Part shown: positions 8,643-15,565 of the stretch, one piece after another
How positions within the stretch are numbered: position 1 is the stretch's first letter
Layout: each line of letters opens with the position of its first letter
Assembly (NCBI GenBank): GCA_036504595.1
Contig: DASXUX010000069.1
Coordinates: forward strand, 1 to 64,000
Direction: 5' to 3'
Origin: DASXUX01 sp036504595
GTDB lineage: Bacteria; Planctomycetota; SZUA-567; H5-PLA8
DNA length: 64,000 bases
The notes under the pieces: model-generated
Told to the model about the DNA's origin: nothing
Seen by the model: the letters and a program-made list of their open reading frames with translations, nothing else
The model's database searches: none
Translations under genes and position numbers: made by a program

Positions 8643-9212
8643 ATGAGTAACTTCACAGCGCTTTATGATGCTTGCGTCCTCTATCCGGCCCCGCTGCGCG
8701 ATCTCCTAATGCACTTGGCGCTGACTGATCTGTTCCGCGCTAAGTGGTCGGACGAGATTCACGAGGAATGGATTCGAAGCCTGCTGGAGCAGCGCAAGGA
8801 CTTGGGTCGCGCGCAACTGGAGCGGACGCGCGATCTCATGAATGCGCATGTTCGCGATTGTCTTGTGACCGGCTACGAAGAACTGATTCCTTCGCTCACC
8901 CTCCCCGACGCGAATGATCGCCACGTGCTGGCCGCAGCGATTCGTGCCGGCGCCAGTGTCATCGTCACGTACAACGTGAAGCACTTCCCGGACGATGTTC
9001 TGGAGCGCTACGGAATCGACGCGCAGCACCCGGATGCGTTCATTACGCACTTGATCGACCTCGCCGCGAATCAGGTTTGCGCCGCTGCGAAGCGGCACCG
9101 CGAGAACTTGCGCAATCCACCCAAGACCGTTGAAGAGTATTTGGCTGCGTTGGAGCGACAAGGACTGGCGCAAACGGTTGCGGAACTGCGACGGTACGCG
9201 GCGCTGATTTGA
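8643..9212 (+). CDS. PIN-domain ribonuclease toxin
   Basis: A 189-aa PIN-domain protein. The acidic metal-binding residues are visible: D in LYDACVLYP (about residue 9), glutamates in SDEIHEEWI (about 36-44), D in LPDANDRHVLAAA (about 95-107), and the TYNVKHF segment typical of the fold's last strand. PIN toxins of this group cleave RNA under control of the upstream HTH antitoxin. The gene ends about 80 bases before the tRNA-Leu fragment, so the pair sits exactly at the edge of the island, where it could stabilise it against loss. Confidence 0.87.
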   Translation: MSNFTALYDACVLYPAPLRDLLMHLALTDLFRAKWSDEIHEEWIRSLLEQRKDLGRAQLERTRDLMNAHVRDCLVTGYEELIPSLTLPDANDRHVLAAAIRAGASVIVTYNVKHFPDDVLERYGIDAQHPDAFITHLIDLAANQVCAAAKRHRENLRNPPKTVEEYLAALERQGLAQTVAELRRYAALI

Positions 9213-9235
9213 GATCAAGAGTCGTCAGCGTCCGC

Positions 9236-9267
9236 GTTATGCATTTACGTTATGCAAATGTTATGTA
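9236..9267. repeat. three direct repeats GTTATGYA beside the attachment site
   Basis: GTTATGCA occurs at 9236-9243 and 9249-9256 and GTTATGTA at 9260-9267, with start-to-start spacings of 13 and 11 bases. They lie just inside the island end next to the tRNA fragment. The position and spacing fit arm-type binding sites for an integrase or excisionase. Confidence 0.5.
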
Positions 9268-9285
9268 AAACGACTCTTTTCCATA

Positions 9286-9353
9286 GGTACGACATGGATT
9301 CAAAATCCACCGCCCGCAAGGGCATGAGGGTTCGACTCCCTCCTCCGGTACCA
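9286..9353 (+). tRNA. 3' part of tRNA-Leu(CAA), probable attachment site
   Basis: From about 9286 the sequence reads as a tRNA-Leu lacking its 5' acceptor strand and D-stem. A GGTA as in the D-loop is at 9286. The anticodon arm is TGGA/TCCA (9295-9298, 9306-9309) with loop TTCAAAA and anticodon CAA at 9301-9303. The long variable arm is GCCC-GCAA-GGGC (9312-9323), and the T arm is GAGGG/CCCTC around TTCGACT (9326-9342). The 3' acceptor CTCCGGT, discriminator A and encoded CCA occupy 9343-9353. The matching 5' acceptor ACCGGAG is absent upstream. This is what remains at the far end of an element integrated into a tRNA 3' end. It is not expected to give a functional tRNA. Confidence 0.82.
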
Positions 9354-9633
9354 TACCAGACAAACTAAACGACTCCCCCCAAGCCCTGCTGATGCAGCGC
9401 TTTCTGTTGCACATCAAAGACTTGTGCGATGGGCCCGATCTCCGACCCGGACGTTCACGGACACTGGCGGACATTCCCGGACGCCCAGTTGCCTTTGGCG
9501 GCGTGTGCAGGGAGTGTGCAGAAAAGGCCGAAGCGGAGGTCTATCAAGCGGTCGAGCGTGGCAAGATGGGCTAAGGGAGCCGGAGCGGATGGGAATGCTG
9601 GGGGGTCGCGTGACGCGTCCCCCACATGTTCTT
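9354..9633. other. no confident gene
   Basis: Several short frames are open (for example 9392-9574 plus), but none has recognisable sequence or a ribosome site. It may be decayed chromosomal DNA beside the island junction. Confidence 0.4.
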
Positions 9634-9996
9634 CTAGTTGCCAGTTGTGGTCCACTTCTCATCTGCGGAGAAGTCGCTCATGCGCTCGACTGCCTTGGCA
9701 GTCTCAGCCCCGAGATCAGCCTGGTAAAGAAGACCGCGGTCCAGAAGGACGAAACAACGACGCCCCGTCTCGCCATATTTGGCCGGGTAACGCCACAATC
9801 CGCCGCTGGTGGTCAACAGGACTGAGTACTCAGCCCCATCTGAGAGTTCGTGTGCTAATCTCACCTTCCCATCTGCGCTGACAAACTCAAAGAAATGCGA
9901 TCGCACCGCGAGCGCGGCACCGGCACGGCCCCATAACACGACTAACGGAAATTCCACCGAGTTCCGCACGCAGCGGCTGGGGTGAGTCCAGTCGCA
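9634..9996 (-). pseudogene. 5'-truncated fragment of an unrecognised gene
   Basis: The minus-strand frame ending at 9634 reads like genuine protein (for example SADGKVRLAHELSDGAEYS and GGLWRYPAKYGETGRR) but has no ATG; the only start-like codon is a GTG at 9969, and the frame is closed upstream of about 10018. Its 5' end overlaps, in another frame, the fragment of a radical-SAM gene. I read it as the 3' part of a gene that lost its beginning. The family is unknown. Confidence 0.45.
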
Positions 9997-10108
9997 AGAC
10001 TGCGATCTCCGGCGGCGTTAGCCCCGCCAGAGCAGCCATTGTCAATGGCTGCATTTGGGCCGCACGCATCTTCCCGCCCATTGATGGATAAACGAACGTA
10101 ATCCGCAT
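9975..10108 (-). pseudogene. N-terminal fragment of a B12-binding radical SAM protein
   Basis: From an ATG at 10108 with AGGAG four bases upstream, the frame reads MRITFVYPSMGGK and then MQPLTMAALAGLTPPEIAV. This matches the start of B12-binding-domain radical SAM proteins, which begin with a strand and a conserved LxxLAGLTP segment. The similarity ends after about 42-45 residues and the frame stops at 9887, so only the extreme N-terminus survives. The intact ribosome site and start imply a recent deletion. Full-length relatives have about 450-600 residues. Confidence 0.6.
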
Positions 10109-10129
10109 TGCGCTCCTGAATTGACAGGC

Positions 10130-10378
10130 TCAATGACATCTTATTGCATGCCACGTCCTCTTCCCCGCTGGAAACAGCACCGTCTCCAGCGTCACGCCGC
10201 CGCCCAGATCGAGCGTCTTCGTCGGCTCGAGGCCAGCGCGGCGGGCGTAATCGGCGACGGATTCTTTGCCGTCCCAGAGCGGCCAAGGCTGCGCGGGCTT
10301 GGTGTCCGGCGAGTCGGCGGCGAAAAGGACGGTGCAAATGGGCGCGAGCGATAGTAGCAGGCGAAGTGGAAGGGTCAT
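10130..10378 (-). pseudogene. 3'-truncated sulfatase-modifying-factor (FGE) family gene
   Basis: An 82-aa frame from ATG 10378, which overlaps the stop of the upstream gene by ATGA. It has a signal peptide (MTLPLRLLLSLAPICTVLFA), then PLWDGKESVADYARRAGL and LDLGGGVTLETVLFPAGK. In formylglycine-generating-enzyme-like proteins this segment leads into the catalytic domain (LIPAGxFxMG). Here the sequence runs off after PAGK and stops, so the whole catalytic domain is missing. Translation is probably still coupled to the upstream genes. The family link is inferred from the short conserved lead-in. Confidence 0.6.
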
Positions 10379-10854
10379 GGGCGGCGCTCTCGGCGGCGGA
10401 GGCGCCATTCACTGAGAGCGCCAACGGCGAACAGCACAAAATACGCAATCACGGTGTCGGCTGATACGGATAGCGAGCCGAGTTCATCAACGTGCTCAAA
10501 CACCTCTTTGCCCGCGGTCCAATAATGTTTCACACTAATTCGCGCATCGAAGGGCCACCCGGACCGGTTCCGCAGATTGAGCCATAACAGCAGTGCCGCC
10601 GTAACCATCAGCAGGATTGCGGTTGAAAGACTGATCTGAAGGAGCTTTCCCGTCTCGTCGGACATTTTCCCGGCGTAGCCCATCACGACAGCGCCACCTG
10701 CCCACATTAGCACCGCCAAAGCGTAATCGGCGACTTCAAATTCACGACGGTTGTAGGTCGTCACCACGAACTGCGCCAAATACGTAGGCGACAGCGCGAA
10801 CGCACCCAGGAGCGCATGTGACCAGAAAATGCCGGACTTTGGCTGCTCGCTCAT
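10375..10854 (-). CDS. membrane protein, three to four TM segments
   Basis: 159 aa when started at ATG 10854, which overlaps the stop of the upstream gene (ATGA at 10854-10851); its own stop overlaps the next start in the same way. Hydrophobic segments lie at about residues 13-33, 45-60, 75-95 and 128-150, with an Arg-rich C-terminus. It is the middle gene of a tightly coupled trio. I recognise no family. Confidence 0.7.
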   Translation of the reverse strand: MSEQPKSGIFWSHALLGAFALSPTYLAQFVVTTYNRREFEVADYALAVLMWAGGAVVMGYAGKMSDETGKLLQISLSTAILLMVTAALLLWLNLRNRSGWPFDARISVKHYWTAGKEVFEHVDELGSLSVSADTVIAYFVLFAVGALSEWRLRRRERRP

Positions 10855-11432
10855 AAGCTCCGCCTGTCCCGCCACACGCTCCAGAACAGCCCGACCGAGA
10901 ACACGAGCGTCATCCAGAACTCGGGGAGCCACGCGATGCCCCACCAGTATTCGGGACGGCGACGGGAGTAGACACGATAGCCAGTATCCACAGCATCCAC
11001 ACGGTTGCCGTCCTTATCCGTAGTTATCTTCCATTGTATCCACGCAAAGACCACTGTGTCGTCATCAATAAACCCACGAGGGATTATCGTGTTGGGTTTG
11101 CCCATTGGGAAGAAGCGGTAAAGCGGTTGCAGTTCGTGATTCCTAACATTCCAGAGGCTGCCATCTTCGTACAATATCGCTCGAACGCTATCAGGTGCGG
11201 TAAGCCTATCCCGCAATGACAGCGACGCCGCAGGATGCGCTGAAATCTCTTCTGACAGGGCCGCGTTCAGATACCACGGTTCCCATCTCCACCACAACCC
11301 TCCCGCGCTGCCGACCAGCAGCACGAAGATGATCAGCGTGCGCAGCGAGAAGCGCAGGCGCGGAAGCCAGCGGCGCTTCCGTGGCGTGGTCTGAGCGGGT
11401 GCGGCCGGGGTCTGCGTTTCGTTGCTGTCCAT
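10851..11432 (-). CDS. membrane-anchored protein with RFSLRTL N-terminal anchor
   Basis: A 193-aa protein. After a Pro/Lys/Arg-rich cytoplasmic start it has the anchor RFSLRTLIIFVLLVGSAGG (about residues 27-45) directly followed by WWRWEPWYLNAALSEEI, a start common in planctomycete-type proteins that often continue into WD40 or unknown domains. A second hydrophobic segment (LVFSVGLFWSVW) lies near the C-terminus. The middle domain is probably extracytoplasmic. It is first of three genes linked by four-base overlaps. Its function is unknown. Confidence 0.75.
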   Translation of the reverse strand: MDSNETQTPAAPAQTTPRKRRWLPRLRFSLRTLIIFVLLVGSAGGLWWRWEPWYLNAALSEEISAHPAASLSLRDRLTAPDSVRAILYEDGSLWNVRNHELQPLYRFFPMGKPNTIIPRGFIDDDTVVFAWIQWKITTDKDGNRVDAVDTGYRVYSRRRPEYWWGIAWLPEFWMTLVFSVGLFWSVWRDRRSL

Positions 11433-11589
11433 ACGCCGCCTTTTGGGTTGATACTGGCGTCAGAGTATCACGGCGCGTGTGACAGTAAAGCCGTTGCCGC
11501 GCCGTTCAGGCGGGCACACCTTCTGCTGAAGGTTTTACCAATCGGCTTACTATTCGGCGACGCGCCGGGGAGCGGCGGGCGGGCACGCT

Positions 11590-12060
11590 TTAATTGGCGG
11601 CGCCGCGAGACGTTCGGGCGCTGGTGTGAGAGGGGCTCCAACTGCCGTTCTGCTTGTAGAAGCCAAGGAACTTGATGTCGGTTTCGAGGATGTGGTGAAC
11701 CAGCCAGCCGTGCATAAACGCGACCATTTCGGCGGCGACGTTCGGGTATTCGTCGCGGCAATGCCTCATCAGCGCGTTGATGCGTGTCCGAAATGCGTGA
11801 TGCATGGAGCAGTGGGACTCAAGTTCATCCAACGGAAGATTGACCCGGCGCATCAAGGCTTCTTCTTCCTTGAAGTGCTCTTCGGCGTAATCGATGGCTT
11901 CGAGCATCGCGGCATTGACGGCGAGCGCGTCGGCCTCGCCGGACTCGACCAGTTGCAAAACTGCGTCCACCAGTTCGAACCAGCGTTGGTGCTGAGCGTC
12001 AACCTCAGGCACGCCGATTCTATACTTCTCGTCCCAAAGTGGTTTTCTCGACTCAGCCAT
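11590..12060 (-). CDS. bacteriohemerythrin
   Basis: A 156-aa single-domain hemerythrin. The di-iron ligands are in place: H in VDAQHQRWFE (about residue 24), H and E in YAEEHFKEEEALM (about 60-65), H in HCSMHHAF, and H/D in WLVHHILETDIKF near 120-128. The family binds oxygen reversibly at a non-haem di-iron centre, for storage, sensing or transfer. The last 20 residues are a low-complexity tail. The gene stands alone on the minus strand. Confidence 0.92.
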   Translation of the reverse strand: MAESRKPLWDEKYRIGVPEVDAQHQRWFELVDAVLQLVESGEADALAVNAAMLEAIDYAEEHFKEEEALMRRVNLPLDELESHCSMHHAFRTRINALMRHCRDEYPNVAAEMVAFMHGWLVHHILETDIKFLGFYKQNGSWSPSHTSARTSRGAAN

Positions 12061-12146
12061 CGGGGGAATCCTCCGCCAGATTATGTGCGGAGCTTCGATA
12101 ATTAGTCCTGCGTCGCGGTATTGTTTTGTGTTGGCGGTGTTTGTGG

Positions 12147-12590
12147 TCAGGCGGGCCAGAAGGTGAGGCGGCGGGAGTTAATGTCGAGGAGCTTGAGGAT
12201 TTCCATGACTTCTTTGAGGTTCTGGCCGGTGTCTTGAGCCCATTTGATGATGTCAAGGTTCTCGCCGCCGGCCTTGATACGGGTCATAATAGACTGGGTT
12301 AAGACTGTGTTGGGATGGAAGTTGCGCCGTAGAAGTCCGAAATCCTGCTGGTCTAGTTCACTCCAGAACCTGTCGCCGGAGAGGTGCTCGATCCAGCGCT
12401 CCCTGCACCAGCGCCACCAGTAGCGCCTGGACCAATCACGCAAAGCGGCTTCGCCCAGATCCCGGCCGGCTTTCTGGGACTCGATCCACTTGTGTTTTTC
12501 GGCTTCCTGAAGCGCCGCGCGGAAGAGCTGGCTTTCGCTTCTCCGCCGGGACTCCGAAGCTCTCTGGTCCTGATCGGCACTCATTATCAC
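12147..12590 (-). CDS. conserved hypothetical protein with WIESQKAGRDLGE motif
   Basis: A 147-aa soluble protein, highly charged and tryptophan-rich in the middle (RRYWWRWCRERWIEHL). The segment KHKWIESQKAGRDLGE is one I have seen in short uncharacterised bacterial proteins, sometimes in C-terminal tails. The C-terminus has a helical part (DIIKWAQDTGQNLKEVMEIL). No catalytic motif is visible. A start at the second Met (12584) is equally possible. Confidence 0.65.
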   Translation of the reverse strand: MIMSADQDQRASESRRRSESQLFRAALQEAEKHKWIESQKAGRDLGEAALRDWSRRYWWRWCRERWIEHLSGDRFWSELDQQDFGLLRRNFHPNTVLTQSIMTRIKAGGENLDIIKWAQDTGQNLKEVMEILKLLDINSRRLTFWPA

Positions 12591-12728
12591 GCAGTCAGGC
12601 TCCGAGGTGCACCGAAACTCAGTATGTCATCTAATTATGGGAGCGCAAATGTCAACTTCATTTCGTTCTAACAAATCCCGGCCCATTCCGCCCGTTGCAA
12701 TTTGCATCTGCCCCCGCAGATAACACAA

Positions 12729-13505
12729 TCAAGTTCGCCAATCTGGAGCCCGTTTCTCCAAGAACGCCTTCACTCCCTCCACACAATCTGACGATGTTCG
12801 CGCTGAGGCATTCACGTCAACCGCCAGAGCGAGCGCACTGCTGAGCGAGCCAGTAACGGCACTCAGCAGCGCTTTGGTTGATTCAAGGGCTTGGGGGCTG
12901 TTCAGAGCGAGCTGCTCGGCCAGTTCCTGGGACTTAGGCAGCAGTTGCGCGCTCTCAACGACGGAGTTGAGCAGTCCGAACTCCTTAGCCTCGTCAGCCA
13001 TTACTTTTCTGCCCGTCAGCAGCAGGTCGCGGGTGCGCTTGGGGCCAAGCATCTGCTGAAGGAATACGCCCGCGATGGCTGGCACAAAGCCGATTTTCAC
13101 CTCGCTGAAGCACAGATAGGCTGACGGGACTGCCAGTGCGAAATCACAAAGCAGCGCCACGGCACAGCCGCCAGCGATAGCCGGCCCGTTGAGGGCGGCG
13201 ATGGTTGGCTTGGGGTAAGCGGCCAGGTAACAGAGAAAATCGCATATAGACTGCGAGTCGGCGCGATGCTGCTCAGCGCTCAGGGACTGGAGCGCAGCGA
13301 ACTCGTCCAGGTCCAATCCGGAGCAGAAAGCGCTGCCTTCGCCGGTGATAATAACGGATCTGACGGATGGGTCGGCGCGCAGGCTTTCAAGGGTTTCAAT
13401 CAGCGCCTGGCGCATCGCTTTCGAGATGGGATTCCGCTTTTCCGGCAAATCTAGAGTGCAAACTGCATGGTGCGCATTGCGGAAAGCCCTTACCAGCTTG
13501 GTCAT
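12729..13505 (-). CDS. enoyl-CoA hydratase/isomerase family protein
   Basis: A 258-aa crotonase-fold protein of usual length. The oxyanion-hole segment is GSAFCSGLDLDE (about 57-68) and the second is NGPAIAGGCAVALLCDFALA. One catalytic glutamate is kept in FSEVKIGFVPA, while the position of the other (GGCE in classical hydratases) is alanine, as in several family members with altered activity. The substrate could be a short acyl-CoA or a branched intermediate. No beta-oxidation neighbours are present, so the pathway is open. Confidence 0.9.
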   Translation of the reverse strand: MTKLVRAFRNAHHAVCTLDLPEKRNPISKAMRQALIETLESLRADPSVRSVIITGEGSAFCSGLDLDEFAALQSLSAEQHRADSQSICDFLCYLAAYPKPTIAALNGPAIAGGCAVALLCDFALAVPSAYLCFSEVKIGFVPAIAGVFLQQMLGPKRTRDLLLTGRKVMADEAKEFGLLNSVVESAQLLPKSQELAEQLALNSPQALESTKALLSAVTGSLSSALALAVDVNASARTSSDCVEGVKAFLEKRAPDWRT

Positions 13506-13814
13506 AGTGGCTCGCCCTCGCCTGCCAGACGATATCGGCTAGTTTACTTCTGCAAACCAGTTGCCGCCGATCAAAGTGTGCATACTGCGGCTTATCGACC
13601 ACTTTGGTATCAATGCTGACGAAATTCGGCCATGGATGCCGTTTTTCGGAGGCCCGTCAAGCGTGAAATTCGGTTGTCGGCGGCCAAGGGCGGAGTCTTG
13701 CCTATGAACTCTGTTGGCGAAAGAAAAAAAGGCGGACTGCCGCCGTTGGCAAGAGGTTTGTAAGATCAAGAAATGTCTGGCAAGTGCAAGATGGCTTAGG
13801 GAGGAACAAAGGCT
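13506..13814. other. intergenic stretch without recognised gene
   Basis: About 310 bases between the divergent enoyl-CoA hydratase gene and the small zinc-ribbon gene. Short frames on both strands have no family resemblance or ribosome site. It must hold promoters for both neighbours, but no clear hexamer pair is seen. A purine-rich Shine-Dalgarno (GGGAGGAA near 13798-13805) belongs to the gene at 13815. Confidence 0.4.
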
Positions 13815-13976
13815 ATGCATCGCCGACAACCGTTCGACAACCATTACTGCAACCGCTGTCAATGCACGACGCGCCACGAAGTCCGCGCGTGCGAAACGTT
13901 CATCTGTCAGCGTTGCGGCGTTTCCAAGCAGCGCGTGCGCAATCTCCCGATCGCCAGCCTCGCCCTGCCTGCATAA
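13815..13976 (+). CDS. small four-cysteine zinc-ribbon-like protein
   Basis: A 53-aa protein beginning MHRRQPFDNHYCNRCQC and continuing to ICQRCGVSKQRVR. Two CxxC knuckles (residues 12-15 and about 31-34) about 16 residues apart form a typical zinc-ribbon spacing. GGGAGGAA lies about nine bases upstream of the ATG. The stop is TAA at 13974-13976. Such small proteins often bind nucleic acid or partner proteins. I recognise no named family. Cys spacing plus the ribosome site make a real gene likely. Confidence 0.6.
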   Translation: MHRRQPFDNHYCNRCQCTTRHEVRACETFICQRCGVSKQRVRNLPIASLALPA

Positions 13977-14112
13977 CAGCCCGTTCCTGGTTTAAGGTCT
14001 CTGGTTTCGGGTTTTGCGCAGGCCGCGAGGTTTAGCGTTGAATCCGCTGAGGGGAGCCGTCTGCAGTCGCGGCTGCGGGCCGTTCGCGGCTTATTTAACC
14101 TTAAACCCGCGC

Positions 14113-15201
14113 TTAGCGCGCCAAGACTTCTTCTTGCGCCTGCCGGACGCTGATCAGTTGGGAGCCCGGCGAGAGCAGCAGTGGCGCGTCGTTTTGCTCC
14201 GTGTAGAAGTTATCGAAAAGCAGATTCACTCGCTCCTTGAACCCGTTGCCTTTGCGCCAGGACGTTATCAAGCGCAGGACAAAGAGGGGAATGTGTATCC
14301 GCAGTTTGGAGCGGCCGAGGCGTTCGCCGGCACTGTCGAGCAGTTCCATTTCGCTGCACGTTTCGGGCCCCGCCAGGCAGTAATAGCCGGGGCGCAAGTC
14401 GTCGGGTTGATCGCGGAAGATGCGGCTGATGCACCGCCCCAGATCGTTGACGTGCAGCGGTTGCAGGCGCGTGTCGCCATACCCCAGAACGCACATCACG
14501 GGCGGCGGCGACGTTACGGCCTGCACGATCTGCGAGAGGAACCCATCGCCTCGACCCATCAACGGGCCTGTTCGGACGCGGTAGTCTTCACACTTACAGG
14601 CGTGGATGATCTCTTCGGCTTGCGCGGCCTGGCGCATTGCCAGCGACATCGATTGCGGATGCGCGCCCAAGGTCGAATGATAGACCAATCGGCGGATCGC
14701 GCTATTTTCGGCAGCGCGCACCAGGAGCTGTACGTCTTGCAGGTGGGTGGCGCTACGGTACATCCGGCCGCCAAGTGTAACCGGCGAGAGGAAGCAGACG
14801 CCGTAGGCCCCCTGGAGGACAGAGGCGACGGCTTCGGCGGAGTCTAGATCGCCGCGGACAACTTCAACGGTAGGGACGGCCTCCGTGCGCGCTTCCAATG
14901 CGGCGGCGGCCGTGTCGGCGGGCGGTGACGCTCGCATCACGGCGTCTTCGGCGGCTTGATCAGGGCAGAGCACGCGGGCGGCGAGTCCCTGCTGCACGAG
15001 CGCGGCGACAAAGGCTTTGCCCGAAAAGGGGATTTCGCCAACGACCGCGACCTTGCGCTGGAGAACGGGCTTGACCTCCACCGGGGCTTCGGCCGGTGCG
15101 GGCGGCGCCTCGGGTGGGGCGGGGGTGGTGATTTCGACACTGCCAGCAGACTCGATCAAAGTTCCTCCTGTGCGGTTCGTTGGAAGAACCGCATGGGTCA
15201 T
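14113..15201 (-). CDS. NAD(P)-binding NmrA/atypical SDR-like protein
   Basis: A 362-aa protein. After a Pro/Ala-rich leader of about 48 residues comes a Rossmann start, VAVVGEIPFSGKAFVAAL, in which the usual GxxGxxG is altered, then VVRGDLDSAEAVASVLQG and VYHSTLGAHPQSMS, segments typical of NmrA-like or NDUFA9-like atypical short-chain dehydrogenases. RTGPLMGRGDG and PLHVNDLGRCISRIF also fit that group. The catalytic YxxxK is not evident, so a regulatory or structural role is possible. It is transcribed away from the Ig-repeat gene. Confidence 0.78.
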   Translation of the reverse strand: MTHAVLPTNRTGGTLIESAGSVEITTPAPPEAPPAPAEAPVEVKPVLQRKVAVVGEIPFSGKAFVAALVQQGLAARVLCPDQAAEDAVMRASPPADTAAAALEARTEAVPTVEVVRGDLDSAEAVASVLQGAYGVCFLSPVTLGGRMYRSATHLQDVQLLVRAAENSAIRRLVYHSTLGAHPQSMSLAMRQAAQAEEIIHACKCEDYRVRTGPLMGRGDGFLSQIVQAVTSPPPVMCVLGYGDTRLQPLHVNDLGRCISRIFRDQPDDLRPGYYCLAGPETCSEMELLDSAGERLGRSKLRIHIPLFVLRLITSWRKGNGFKERVNLLFDNFYTEQNDAPLLLSPGSQLISVRQAQEEVLAR

Positions 15202-15249
15202 TCTGTAGGGACGGGCGTGGACGTCAAGGGAGTGTGGCGCGGATTGCCT

Positions 15250-15370
15250 GTGGTGCCACTGGCTCAGCCGGCCGGCTTCTTGGGCGGCTTAGCCAGTGCG
15301 GAATCCCTGGAGCAGGCCGCACTGGCAAGCGCCCGCCGAACGGACGGCGGCCGCGTGCCAGTGGCACCAC
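15250..15370. repeat. nested inverted repeat (outer 14 bp, inner 10 bp)
   Basis: GTGGTGCCACTGGC at 15250-15263 is exactly reverse-complementary to 15357-15370. Between them GCCAGTGCGG (15292-15301) pairs with CCGCACTGGC (15317-15326). The arms share the core GCCAGTG/CACTGGC. It fills much of the 360-base gap between divergent genes and resembles a dispersed non-coding repeat more than a terminator, as no T tract follows. Confidence 0.7.
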
Positions 15371-15565
15371 GCTGCGGTGCGGGAGTTGCGTGGAAGGCCT
15401 CGCAAGAGTCGTAGGTGTGCAAAGTTTGCGCCGACTTATGTGAGGGTGTTAATTTAGTATCCTGGCGACGGTGATCGATCACTAATGAAGAGGCGCGCTG
15501 CTGCCGGTTCTGCAAGACCCTGCTCGCCCTATGAAGGCGTGCAATCGTCTAGAGAGGGGCGTCGT

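Noticed and set aside
9286..9353. Complete functional tRNA-Leu
   Set aside because: The 5' acceptor strand and D-stem needed to pair with CTCCGGT and close the D-arm are not present upstream.
13539..13877. 112-codon minus-strand frame between the enoyl-CoA hydratase and SDR-like genes
   Set aside because: No family resemblance, and it overlaps the better-supported zinc-ribbon gene start.
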